Source of the DNA: an uncultured Lachnospiraceae bacterium
GTDB lineage: Bacteria > Bacillota > Clostridia > Lachnospirales > Lachnospiraceae
Direction: 5' to 3'
Length of the DNA: 64,000 nt
Assembly: GCA_902761225.1 (NCBI GenBank)
Contig: CACWJQ010000006.1
Span: forward strand, 1-64,000
The notes under the pieces are model-generated. The model made no database searches and was not told the DNA's origin. It saw nothing but the letters and a program-made list of their open reading frames with translations. A program made the translations under genes and the position numbers. Positions 26,584-34,410 of this stretch are shown piece after piece; the stretch's first letter is position 1, and the number at the start of each line of letters is the position of its first letter.

Positions 26584-27090
26584 TTACTTGCCCGTGCTTC
26601 CGAACCCGCCGTTTCGTACGGTTTTCACATCATCATCCTCCGTAACGCCATAAGGCATGAATATTCCCTGTGCGAAAGCATCCCCCTCCTTAAGGGAAAC
26701 CTTCTTACCCTCATTGGAGTCATTCGTTATCTTTACAAAGATATGACCTTCGTTGTCCGAGAAATAATAATCACTGTCTATTATCCCCACCGTATTGTTA
26801 AGCTGAAGCCTGAACTTAAATCCAAGTCCGCTCCTTGGAAATACAGCCAGCATCCAGTCCTCAAGCATACTTACCCTGATCCCGGTGGGAACCTTGATCG
26901 TCTGACCGGGTTCAAGCTCGATATCAACAGTAGTCCTTATATCATATCCGGCGCTTCCGCTTGTAGCTCTTACAGGGAGCTGTATCCTCTCATACTTTCC
27001 CTTCAGGTCCTCATCACTCAGTCCGAAATCCTCCATACCGGCCTTGAACTGCCCGAAGCTCACCTTCTCGAACTTTCCCACTCTTGTCAT
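26584..27090 (-). CDS. dut: dUTP diphosphatase
   Basis: A 168-residue trimeric dUTPase that hydrolyses dUTP to dUMP, keeping uracil out of DNA. The five family motifs are recognisable: GSAGYDIRT, PRSGLGFK, VGIIDSDY (catalytic Asp region), a degenerate motif 4 around FAQGIF, and RNGGFGSTGK. An extra 25-30 N-terminal residues precede the core. AAGGAG lies upstream of the ATG. It follows nrdD-nrdG, another step of deoxynucleotide metabolism, after a 94-base gap. Confidence 0.93.
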   Translation of the reverse strand: MTRVGKFEKVSFGQFKAGMEDFGLSDEDLKGKYERIQLPVRATSGSAGYDIRTTVDIELEPGQTIKVPTGIRVSMLEDWMLAVFPRSGLGFKFRLQLNNTVGIIDSDYYFSDNEGHIFVKITNDSNEGKKVSLKEGDAFAQGIFMPYGVTEDDDVKTVRNGGFGSTGK

Positions 27091-27184
27091 ACATATCTCC
27101 TTATCATCTGCCTTACGGCATCATCAATTTCTTAAGCCCAAATACATAATGCTATTAATATCCGTCTCCCGGATCGTTCAATCC

Positions 27185-27745
27185 TTAGTACATGCACGGC
27201 ACCCCTGACTTCGAACTCCCATATACGCTCTCGGGATCCAGTACAGAATAGTGATCCGGACAATGAATGCATACCTTACCTGAAGCCAGCGATTCCTGTA
27301 CATCGATCACTCTCTGATTCGAACTTCCCTTCCAGCAAAGAGTCACATCCCTGAGATTCCTGTCATAGGGCCCGTCAACCAGCACATCCACATATCTCAT
27401 CAGCGGAAGATCCTTCACATCCTCCCAGAGATCTCCGGTATAAACCCATACGGTCTTTTCGGGATGATCCCTCTTTACCGATTCAAGAAGCATCTGCACA
27501 TCCTCTCTGTTGCCGGGATACAGCGGATCTCCTCCCGTAAGGGTGAGTCCCGATATATAATCCCTGCCAAGGATCTCATACAGCTCATCCCTTGCAGCCT
27601 TGTCAAAATACACACCCGAATCGGGATCCCAGGTCTGGGGGTTCTGACACTGGGAACACATATGGGAACAGCCTGAGAGCCACAGCGTAACTCTGAGTCC
27701 GTCTCCGTTTCTCATATCGTCCTTGGTAATATCGTGATATCTCAT
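27185..27745 (-). CDS. nrdG: Anaerobic ribonucleotide reductase activating protein
   Basis: A 186-residue radical SAM enzyme that installs the glycyl radical on NrdD. The 4Fe-4S motif is GCSHMCSQCQNPQTWD (C-x3-C-x2-C), followed by GLTLTGGDPLYP. Its start overlaps the last base of the nrdD stop, so the two are made together. Confidence 0.95.
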   Translation of the reverse strand: MRYHDITKDDMRNGDGLRVTLWLSGCSHMCSQCQNPQTWDPDSGVYFDKAARDELYEILGRDYISGLTLTGGDPLYPGNREDVQMLLESVKRDHPEKTVWVYTGDLWEDVKDLPLMRYVDVLVDGPYDRNLRDVTLCWKGSSNQRVIDVQESLASGKVCIHCPDHYSVLDPESVYGSSKSGVPCMY

Positions 27746-29910
27746 TACATCGATCTTCTTTCGGCAATCTCAATCATCTTGGCATCGTTAAGTCTCGTAT
27801 CACCGTGAGTCCTTGAATATGACAGGTATCCGTTCATCCTGTCTATCTTCGTAAGATTCCGGCTTCCGCATACCGGACAGACATCCATTGACAGTTCTTC
27901 ATGACCGCAGTCATCGCAGTACGAAAGCGAAAGATTGACTCCTTCATAAAATCCCATCTTCATGGCACGTCTGATCAGGGTTTTGATGGCTTCAAGATTA
28001 TAATCAACGGGATACTTTACATACTGTATCTTGCCTCCGTTAAAGAAATCCCAGAATCTCTTTTCGTAATCCTGCTTTTCAATGGGTGTGATGTCCTCCG
28101 TAACATGACAGTGGAATGAATTGGATACATATTCCCTGTCGGATACGCCCTCGATAATACCGAACTTCTTCCTGAACTGCCTGACCTGAAGACCGCACAG
28201 ATTCTCAGCGGGAGTTCCATAGATCGCATACAGCCTGTGATCTTCCTTCTTGAATTCCGCGATCTTATCGCATATATGCTGCATGACAGCGATGGAGAAT
28301 TCCGCATCCTCCGTGAGCGACTTATGGTTATACAGCTGCTGAAGCTCATTCAGAGCCGTAATTCCAAATGATGCGGTGGCTGAATCGAGCAGGGGCTTGA
28401 TCTTGTCCGTAAGCTTCAGATGTCCTCCCCTGAAACCGCCCATGCAGTATGCAAGAGGATTTGTTGAAGCCTTCATCTCTCCCAGATATGAATAAGTCCT
28501 CAGATGAAGGTTTCTTATAAGCTCAAGATAATAATCCAGGATCTCATAGAAATCCCTGTTTTCCTTACGGGCTCTCGCAAGGATCATAGGAAGGTGGAGC
28601 GATACAACTCCTATATTGAATCTTCCGACAAAAACAGGTGTATCATCCTCATCCGCAGGCTCGGCTCCGCCCTTTTCGTACCAGGGTGAAAGAAACGCCC
28701 TGCAGCCCATGGGAGAAATGATCTTTCCGAATTTCTTATACATTGACGGAACATATCCCTCACCGGTAAGGCTGAGGTAATCGGGATACATGGTCTTGGA
28801 TGAACACTTTACGGCAAGGTCGAATATATCTTCAAGTTCTCCGCCCTTCCCATGAAGCTTCTCATCATACAAAAATACGATCTTGGGGAACAGTACAGGC
28901 TTCTTCCTGCCCTTCTTACCCTGTCCCTCCATATGAACCTTAAGAAGCGAGCGGATAGCCATCTTCTGGAATTCTGTAGTACCTGTTCCGGCTGTAACGG
29001 TTATGAAGGGATAATCTCCCCTGCTGGATGCCACGGTATTGAACTTGTACTCCCAGCCCTGGAATCCCTGTTCGAACTCTCTCTGAACATCTGCCATTGC
29101 AGCTTCCGAAGCCTTCGCTTCATCAATGCCCAGATCCATGTATTTTTTCTTCTTCTTTTCAAATGAAAGCTTTGCATAGGGCTCAAGCGTAAATTCAACG
29201 GAAGGAATGGTAAATCCGCCGTACTGCTGGCTTGCGGCACTGAGTACGATATCTCCCATCACATCGAATGCGGTATCGAGGGATTTAGGCTCGTTATACC
29301 ATATGTTACCCATTTCAAAGCCGCCCTTAAGTACCGATGCGATATCAAAAAGACAGCAGTTCATGGTGTCCCTTCTGGAGGACATGTCATGGATATAGAT
29401 ATATCCGTCCCTGCACGCCTGGATCTCTTCGGTGGTAAGGAAGAATTTCATGTACAGCTCTTTATTGAGCTGATTGAAGATAAGGCTTCTCTTGGTGGAT
29501 ACAAGGGCTGAATCGGTGTTGGAATTCTCCTTGTCTCCGATATACATTATGGACTGGGATTTCTTGTAGACATCATCCAGCATCCTGACGAAGTCCTGCT
29601 TGTAATTGCGGTAATCCCTGTAGCTCTTGGCTACGATGGGCTTAACCTGCTCAAGAACCTCCTCGACGATATTGTGCATCTTCGGTATGGGTATCTCGGT
29701 ATCTCCAAGAGAATCAACCCTTGATATGATAAGGGTACAGATCTTCCTGTTATCCTCGTCGGTGAATTCGGTCAATGCCCTGTATGCACTCTTGCTTACG
29801 GCATTGATCACCTTCTGCACGTTGAATGCTTCCCTGCTGCCATCCTTTTTGACAATGCAGACTTCACGGGATGGTTTATAAATACTGCCGTAATCGATCT
29901 CAGAAGCCAT
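27745..29910 (-). CDS. nrdD: Anaerobic (class III) ribonucleoside-triphosphate reductase
   Basis: A 721-residue glycyl-radical enzyme making deoxynucleotides without oxygen. An N-terminal ATP-cone (VKKDGSREAFNVQKVINAV) gives allosteric control. The C terminus has a zinc ribbon, CDDCGHEELSMDVCPVCGSRN, then the glycyl-radical loop RMNGYLSYSRTHGDTRLND with the radical glycine at about G694. It begins 11 bases after a WYL-type regulator and is followed by nrdG. No NrdR box was recognised upstream. Confidence 0.96.
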   Translation of the reverse strand: MASEIDYGSIYKPSREVCIVKKDGSREAFNVQKVINAVSKSAYRALTEFTDEDNRKICTLIISRVDSLGDTEIPIPKMHNIVEEVLEQVKPIVAKSYRDYRNYKQDFVRMLDDVYKKSQSIMYIGDKENSNTDSALVSTKRSLIFNQLNKELYMKFFLTTEEIQACRDGYIYIHDMSSRRDTMNCCLFDIASVLKGGFEMGNIWYNEPKSLDTAFDVMGDIVLSAASQQYGGFTIPSVEFTLEPYAKLSFEKKKKKYMDLGIDEAKASEAAMADVQREFEQGFQGWEYKFNTVASSRGDYPFITVTAGTGTTEFQKMAIRSLLKVHMEGQGKKGRKKPVLFPKIVFLYDEKLHGKGGELEDIFDLAVKCSSKTMYPDYLSLTGEGYVPSMYKKFGKIISPMGCRAFLSPWYEKGGAEPADEDDTPVFVGRFNIGVVSLHLPMILARARKENRDFYEILDYYLELIRNLHLRTYSYLGEMKASTNPLAYCMGGFRGGHLKLTDKIKPLLDSATASFGITALNELQQLYNHKSLTEDAEFSIAVMQHICDKIAEFKKEDHRLYAIYGTPAENLCGLQVRQFRKKFGIIEGVSDREYVSNSFHCHVTEDITPIEKQDYEKRFWDFFNGGKIQYVKYPVDYNLEAIKTLIRRAMKMGFYEGVNLSLSYCDDCGHEELSMDVCPVCGSRNLTKIDRMNGYLSYSRTHGDTRLNDAKMIEIAERRSM

Positions 29911-29921
29911 AGAGCTCCTCC

Positions 29922-30899
29922 TTAATATTTTGCAATTATACTTTTCAGATAATTCCTGTACTCATCTATGACATTATCAGGTCCCGCAAGAAGCACCTCG
30001 CCTCCAAGGCCCGAAAGCCATCCGTAGAACAGCGCACTCACATAACACTTTGTCCTTACAAGGACTCTCCCGGGCTTTCCCGGTCTCTGAGACACATCGG
30101 TACCGAACCTGTCATATGCGATACCGATCAGTTCCTCGGGAAGATCAAGGGTTATGGTCTCAAGTCTTCCTCCGTACATGGAGAATGTCTCCTCCACATA
30201 TGATGACATATCTATGCTCTCGAAATCCTTCCTGCCTTCCCTGCGCAGATCGGTCATGCTTACATGGCGCATTTTGTCGACCCTGAAATGCTTCATTTTT
30301 CCAGCAGACGCATCATAAGCCATAAGGTAATAATTCTGATCCTGCCATATGAGTGCCCAGGGACTGAGGATCCTCTTTTCATCTCCCTTGGTAACGAGCT
30401 TTTTATCCTTGCCCCATACAAGATATTCAAATTCAACCTTGCTGTCCGCCAGAATGGCTCTTGAAAGAGTGTCCACATTGTAGAGAACATCCTCATTGGG
30501 AGTCTTGGAATCCGACGAATAGATCTGCCTTATCATGGATGAAGCCATGTAAGAGCTTGTAAGCTTCTGAAGCTTATCCGCAAGTATCCTGGTCTTACCC
30601 TGTGAGATGAACTTGGATGAATATACCGCATCTGCAAGAAGCCTCAATTCGGCATCTTCAAAATCCCTCGATACAAGCTTATAGCCACCGCCCGAACCGG
30701 AAGGTTCATGGATTATGTCATATCCTGCATCAACAAGCGAAGCTATGTCATTGTACAGAGTCTTCCTGTCACACTTAAGGCCCTCTTTTCTGATGCGCTC
30801 CATGATCTCATCAGCCTTAAGAACATGATCCTCATCCGTCTCGCTTTTCAGGATCTCCAGAATAAGAAGTATCCTGGTCTTGTTATTATAATTATTCAT
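29922..30899 (-). CDS. WYL-domain transcriptional regulator
   Basis: A 325-residue regulator with an N-terminal winged helix (KADEIMERIRKEG, then CDRKTLYNDIASLVDAGYDI) and a central WYL domain whose core reads WQDQNYYLMAYDASAGKMKHFRVDKM, plus the C-terminal WCX extension. WYL domains bind nucleic acid or nucleotide-like ligands in studied members. ATG at 30899 is preferred, with AAGGG just upstream; a GTG at 30920 is in frame. It is 11 bases from nrdD, so it may regulate the deoxynucleotide genes it is cotranscribed with, though this is inference. Confidence 0.88.
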   Translation of the reverse strand: MNNYNNKTRILLILEILKSETDEDHVLKADEIMERIRKEGLKCDRKTLYNDIASLVDAGYDIIHEPSGSGGGYKLVSRDFEDAELRLLADAVYSSKFISQGKTRILADKLQKLTSSYMASSMIRQIYSSDSKTPNEDVLYNVDTLSRAILADSKVEFEYLVWGKDKKLVTKGDEKRILSPWALIWQDQNYYLMAYDASAGKMKHFRVDKMRHVSMTDLRREGRKDFESIDMSSYVEETFSMYGGRLETITLDLPEELIGIAYDRFGTDVSQRPGKPGRVLVRTKCYVSALFYGWLSGLGGEVLLAGPDNVIDEYRNYLKSIIAKY

Positions 30900-30930
30900 A
30901 TCCCTTCGCTGTCCGTGCACATAAATGTAA

Positions 30931-30961
30931 AAAAGGATACGAAAGCAATCCGTATCCTTTT
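30931..30961 (-). terminator. Terminator after the small membrane protein gene
   Basis: A perfect 11-bp stem AAAAGGATACG/CGTATCCTTTT (30931-30941 with 30951-30961), 9-base loop, with T-rich sequence on both sides, so it could act in both directions. It separates the small gene from the WYL regulator. Confidence 0.85.
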
Positions 30962-30972
30962 ATATCTGTTCA

Positions 30973-31143
30973 TTAAACGGAACCGGCCTTGGAATCACCA
31001 TCTGACGCAGAAACACTGCCGCCTTTTGCATCCTTCCGTCCCCTGAGTAATCTTCCGACGGTAAAGCCCAGAGCAGCTACGATCACTATTATCACTATAA
31101 GAAGCAGGTAACTCAAAAATGAACCTATAAATGCACCAGCCAT
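30973..31143 (-). CDS. Small single-pass membrane protein, function unknown
   Basis: About 56 residues: MAGAFIGSF, then one strongly hydrophobic helix (SYLLLIVIIVIVAALGFTVG), then a basic stretch RLLRGRKDAK and a Ser/Asp-rich tail. A strong AGGAGG sits upstream; spacing suits ATG 31143 (10 bases) or ATG 31149 (4 bases), and a further upstream ATG would place the ribosome site inside the gene. It has its own promoter and terminator. Similar short proteins in Lachnospiraceae have carried a misleading vanadium-nitrogenase label; nothing here supports that. Confidence 0.72.
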   Translation of the reverse strand: MAGAFIGSFLSYLLLIVIIVIVAALGFTVGRLLRGRKDAKGGSVSASDGDSKAGSV

Positions 31144-31242
31144 TATCATATAACCTCCTGCCATGCCATGACCATATCACCTATGACATCTTCTATATTT
31201 TGTAACGGGCAAGCCCGTAAAAGTCCGGAAAATACAGTATTT

Positions 31243-31272
31243 AGTATACCTTTTTTATACTTTTACAGTCAA
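31243..31272 (-). promoter_or_regulatory. Promoter of the small membrane protein gene
   Basis: Minus strand TTGACT (31272-31267), 18-base spacer, TATACT (31248-31243). The -35 box lies inside the last codons of the MutS-like gene. Confidence 0.68.
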
Positions 31273-32988
31273 GTCCGAGCATATCTCTTCGCTCTCGGCA
31301 ATGATACTCTCAGGAAAGCCGTTTTTACGAAGGAGTGCTATGGCATTCCTGCTGTTTGTGGGGCCCTTTTCCAGTCTGTAGGTAAAGGTCACATCATCAT
31401 CCGTTATATCCTCAGTGAAATGCACATTCTCATACATGTCCGAAACCATGGATGTCAATTCCAGATCATGTGTTGCGGCAAATACTATCACTTTAAGCTG
31501 AGCCAGATATTTAAGCACGGCACAGGATGCGGAGATTCTCTCCGAGGTGTTGGTTCCCCTGAGTATCTCGTCTATAAAGCATATAACGGGTCTGCCCTCT
31601 GCGGATGCAGCATCCACGATCCTCTTTAGACTCCGTATTTCTGCCATGAAATAGCTCTCCCCTTTCAGGATGTTGTCGTTCACGGCTATGGAGGAATAGA
31701 TCCTGAACATGGAAGCTGAGTAGAAGGACGCCGCACATGTTGCAACAGTCTGTGCCAGGATCGCATTTACCGCGATCATCCTCATATATGTGGATTTTCC
31801 GCTGGCATTCGATCCGGTGATCAGCACACCGCCACTGCTGCAGGCATCATTGGCAACAGGTTTTTCTATCAGGGGATTAAACCCGCCCCTGATATCAACC
31901 GATGCTTCCTCTTTAAATTCAGGAGTACACCATCCGCCCTTTGTCTCCAGATATGCTCTGTATGAAGCGATCGCAAGGCACATATCCAGATATCCCACAG
32001 TCCTGTAGGCACTCATTATCTTATCCCGGTCTTTGGAAACGCCTGACAGAAGAAATGCACAGGCGATAAGGTCAAAATGGAATAAAAGATTGATGTATGT
32101 AAAGAGCATCGAGAAAATCCCGCCTGATGAGTTGGGACCTGAATTTATCACAAAAGAAGTAAGTATATTCTTCTTCCTGAGGGACTTAAGGTCGGATGAC
32201 AATGCTCCTATAAGCTCTCCCGTCTCTTTCTTTGCGCCTTCCGGAAGAAGCCTTCCCATCTGGGACAGCCTCATTATCATCGACATTCCGCACAGTCTGT
32301 CTTCCGCATCCTTTCTTAGTTTGAAGTAGGATGATATCTGCAGCAGAAGCACTGCGATAAGAAATGCCAGTCCGACCATGGGCTTTATGAACATTATAAA
32401 AATGATCACGATGTAATAAAGATCGCACAGTATGTGAAAAAAGGGATTGATGAACTTCCCGGCACCAAGAATATGCTCCAGGTATCCGGGAAGGGATCTG
32501 TCCTTAACAAATCCCAGTTCTCCGAATGCGGTCCCCAGTGAAAGCCTGAGACCTTCATCCTCCGATAATTCCCTTACAGTTCTGTCGATCCTTGCAATAT
32601 CATCCGGAGATGATGAGATATCATGAAGTCCGGAGAACAGAAATTCTTCACCTGCTGATGAACGGCAGGTATCCATCTGAAGGAATATATCCTCCATTCC
32701 TGCATCCGACCAGGTCAGTTCGTCGATCATGCTTACGCAGGATCCGTCCTTCTTCATTATCTCCATATTTCTGACAAGAGCCTTCCTGCGGTTTTCAGTG
32801 ATCTTCTTTTTAGATGCTCTGCCAAAGGAATCCTTAATGGAAGCTTTTATATGCTCTCTTTCGGATACCTTCATCCTGTATCCGCTGACAGCCAGGGCGA
32901 TTATCAGTATTGCTGCAAAAATAAGACCGTACATCCTGTAGAAACACTCCTTACAGATAAGACAAATATCCCTGCCGGATTTCTTCAT
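31255..32988 (-). CDS. Membrane-anchored MutS-like ATPase
   Basis: A 577-residue protein whose C-terminal third is a MutS-class ABC ATPase: Walker A GSNASGKSTYMR (392-402), Walker B VICFIDEILRGTNTSER (468-484) and the switch histidine ATHDLEL (H507). The N-terminal part resembles the MutS core/lever but has a hydrophobic helix at 20-36 and two or more near 188-220 and 292-316, so it should be membrane bound. No mismatch-recognition domain (FYE motif) is present. The ATG at 32988 lies within a hairpin; Met19 (32934), preceded by AAGGAG at longer spacing, is a plausible alternative start giving 559 residues. It is not a repair paralogue of the true mutS at 21240-23906; its role is unknown. Confidence 0.82.
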   Translation of the reverse strand: MKKSGRDICLICKECFYRMYGLIFAAILIIALAVSGYRMKVSEREHIKASIKDSFGRASKKKITENRRKALVRNMEIMKKDGSCVSMIDELTWSDAGMEDIFLQMDTCRSSAGEEFLFSGLHDISSSPDDIARIDRTVRELSEDEGLRLSLGTAFGELGFVKDRSLPGYLEHILGAGKFINPFFHILCDLYYIVIIFIMFIKPMVGLAFLIAVLLLQISSYFKLRKDAEDRLCGMSMIMRLSQMGRLLPEGAKKETGELIGALSSDLKSLRKKNILTSFVINSGPNSSGGIFSMLFTYINLLFHFDLIACAFLLSGVSKDRDKIMSAYRTVGYLDMCLAIASYRAYLETKGGWCTPEFKEEASVDIRGGFNPLIEKPVANDACSSGGVLITGSNASGKSTYMRMIAVNAILAQTVATCAASFYSASMFRIYSSIAVNDNILKGESYFMAEIRSLKRIVDAASAEGRPVICFIDEILRGTNTSERISASCAVLKYLAQLKVIVFAATHDLELTSMVSDMYENVHFTEDITDDDVTFTYRLEKGPTNSRNAIALLRKNGFPESIIAESEEICSDLTVKV

Positions 32989-32996
32989 CCGGCAGG
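32971..32996 (-). terminator. Hairpin after the NCS2 permease gene, overlapping the start of the MutS-like gene
   Basis: A perfect 10-bp stem CCTGCCGGAT/ATCCGGCAGG (32971-32980 with 32987-32996, 6-base loop), beginning 9 bases past the permease stop. On the minus strand it is followed by GATATTTGTCTT, a weak T-tract. The first ATG of the MutS-like gene falls inside it, so it may be a terminator, a translation-blocking hairpin, or both. Confidence 0.6.
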
Positions 32997-33005
32997 GTCA
33001 TGTGA

Positions 33006-34370
33006 TCAGAGAACAATGTACTTGATGATGAAGAGCACCGCAAGCACGTACATGAGAGGCTTGATCTTCTTACTGTTACCGGTGAAGAGATTGATAACAA
33101 CATAAGAGATAACTCCGATGCAGATACCGTCTGAGATACTGTAGACAAGGGGCATTACCAGCAGTGCAAGGAATGCGGGAATGCTCTCTGTGGGCTCCTT
33201 GAAATTGATGCCTGTTATGGCACTCATCATAAGGAAGCCTACAAATATCAGTGCCGGTGCCGTGGCAAAACCGGGTATTGATATGAACAAAGGAGAAAGG
33301 ATAAGGGCTACAAGGAAAAGAAGTCCTGTAACTACGGATGAAAGTCCGGTACGTCCTCCGGCAGATATTCCGGATGAACTCTCAACAAAGGTAGTGGTGG
33401 TAGATGTTCCGAGAACAGCACCTGTGCTTGTTGCGATGGCATCTGCAAGAAGCGCGGGACGGATACGGGGAAGTCTGCCTTCCTTGTCCAGCATGTCAGC
33501 TTTGTCCGCACATCCGATAAGAGTTCCGAGAGTATCGAAGACATCAACGAACAGGAATGCGAAAAGAACAACTACAAAATCAAGAACCTTGAAGTTTTCA
33601 AATGCCTGTGCAGAGAAGCATGCACCGAAGGTCTGTCCAAGGGACGCAAAATTGAAATCTGTAAAGCTTGAAGGAATGGTTGAATAGAAACCATCTGCGG
33701 GGGCAGGAACATACACATGACAGAGCTCAAGGATGATACCGAGTATCCATGTTGCAAAGATTCCGATGAGGATCGAGCCCTTGACCTTATTGGTGTTGAG
33801 GATCGCTATGATAAGGGTTCCGATGATGGTAAGAAGAGCCCATACTCCGATGGTTGAGAAGCTCTTATTGAAGCTTACTATGGTAACAAGAGTGGACTCT
33901 TTATACACAACGATCTTACCGTTCTGAAGTCCTATGAAGGCAACAAAGAGTCCGATACCTACAGATACGCCCTTTTTGAGCTGAAGCGGTATGGCATTAA
34001 ATATCGCCTCACGTACAGGAGTAACTGAAAGGACTACGAATATAAGTCCCTCTACAAAGACGGCAAACAGGGCAAACTGCCAGGAATATCCCATGGAACC
34101 GCATACCGTATATGCAAAATATGCATTGAGTCCCAGTCCGGGAGCAAGTGCAAAGGGATAATTAGCTAGAAACGCCATACATATGGTACCGATAAATGCG
34201 GAAAGAGCCGTTGCCATGAGAACAGCCTCTTTGTTCATTCCCGAATCTCCGAGGATCGCCGGATTCACGGCCAGTATATAAGCCATGGCCATAAAGGTTG
34301 TGATACCGGCAATGATCTCAGTCTTTACATCCGTACCGTTTGCCTTCAGTTTAAATTGTTTTTCGAGCAT
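33006..34370 (-). CDS. NCS2-family purine permease (AzgA/PbuG type)
   Basis: A 454-residue membrane transporter with about 12-14 hydrophobic helices. Family marks are TEIIAGITTFMAMAYILAVNP, ALAPGLGLNAYFAYTVC, GIGLFVAFIGLQNGKIVV and VLGTSTTTTFVESSSGISAGG. AzgA/PbuG relatives import hypoxanthine, guanine or adenine by proton symport. ATG 34370 is chosen for its GGAG and the family N terminus; an in-frame codon upstream to 34523 would overlap the deaminase gene. It closes a salvage operon with PNP, cdd and a deaminase, which fits nucleobase uptake; the exact base is not decided. Confidence 0.9.
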   Translation of the reverse strand: MLEKQFKLKANGTDVKTEIIAGITTFMAMAYILAVNPAILGDSGMNKEAVLMATALSAFIGTICMAFLANYPFALAPGLGLNAYFAYTVCGSMGYSWQFALFAVFVEGLIFVVLSVTPVREAIFNAIPLQLKKGVSVGIGLFVAFIGLQNGKIVVYKESTLVTIVSFNKSFSTIGVWALLTIIGTLIIAILNTNKVKGSILIGIFATWILGIILELCHVYVPAPADGFYSTIPSSFTDFNFASLGQTFGACFSAQAFENFKVLDFVVVLFAFLFVDVFDTLGTLIGCADKADMLDKEGRLPRIRPALLADAIATSTGAVLGTSTTTTFVESSSGISAGGRTGLSSVVTGLLFLVALILSPLFISIPGFATAPALIFVGFLMMSAITGINFKEPTESIPAFLALLVMPLVYSISDGICIGVISYVVINLFTGNSKKIKPLMYVLAVLFIIKYIVL

Positions 34371-34410
34371 CACATTACTCCTTTCTCTTTGCAAAAGAGA
34401 TTTACTGGAT

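Noticed and set aside
27160..27174. ATCCG/CGGAT hairpin as terminator of nrdG
   Set aside because: Only 5 bp and followed by ATTAATAG rather than a T-run; evidence is too weak.
29911..31000. NrdR box upstream of nrdD
   Set aside because: I searched the region by eye for an ACACwATATmTwGTGT-like pair and found none.
31203..31216. ACGGGC/GCCCGT dyad as terminator of the MutS-like gene
   Set aside because: A 2-base loop is too tight and no T-tract follows on the minus strand.
30973..32988. MutS-like ATPase and small membrane protein as an anti-phage defence unit
   Set aside because: No nuclease, phage or mobile genes nearby, separate promoters for the two genes, and housekeeping neighbours on both sides; nothing in the sequence supports it.
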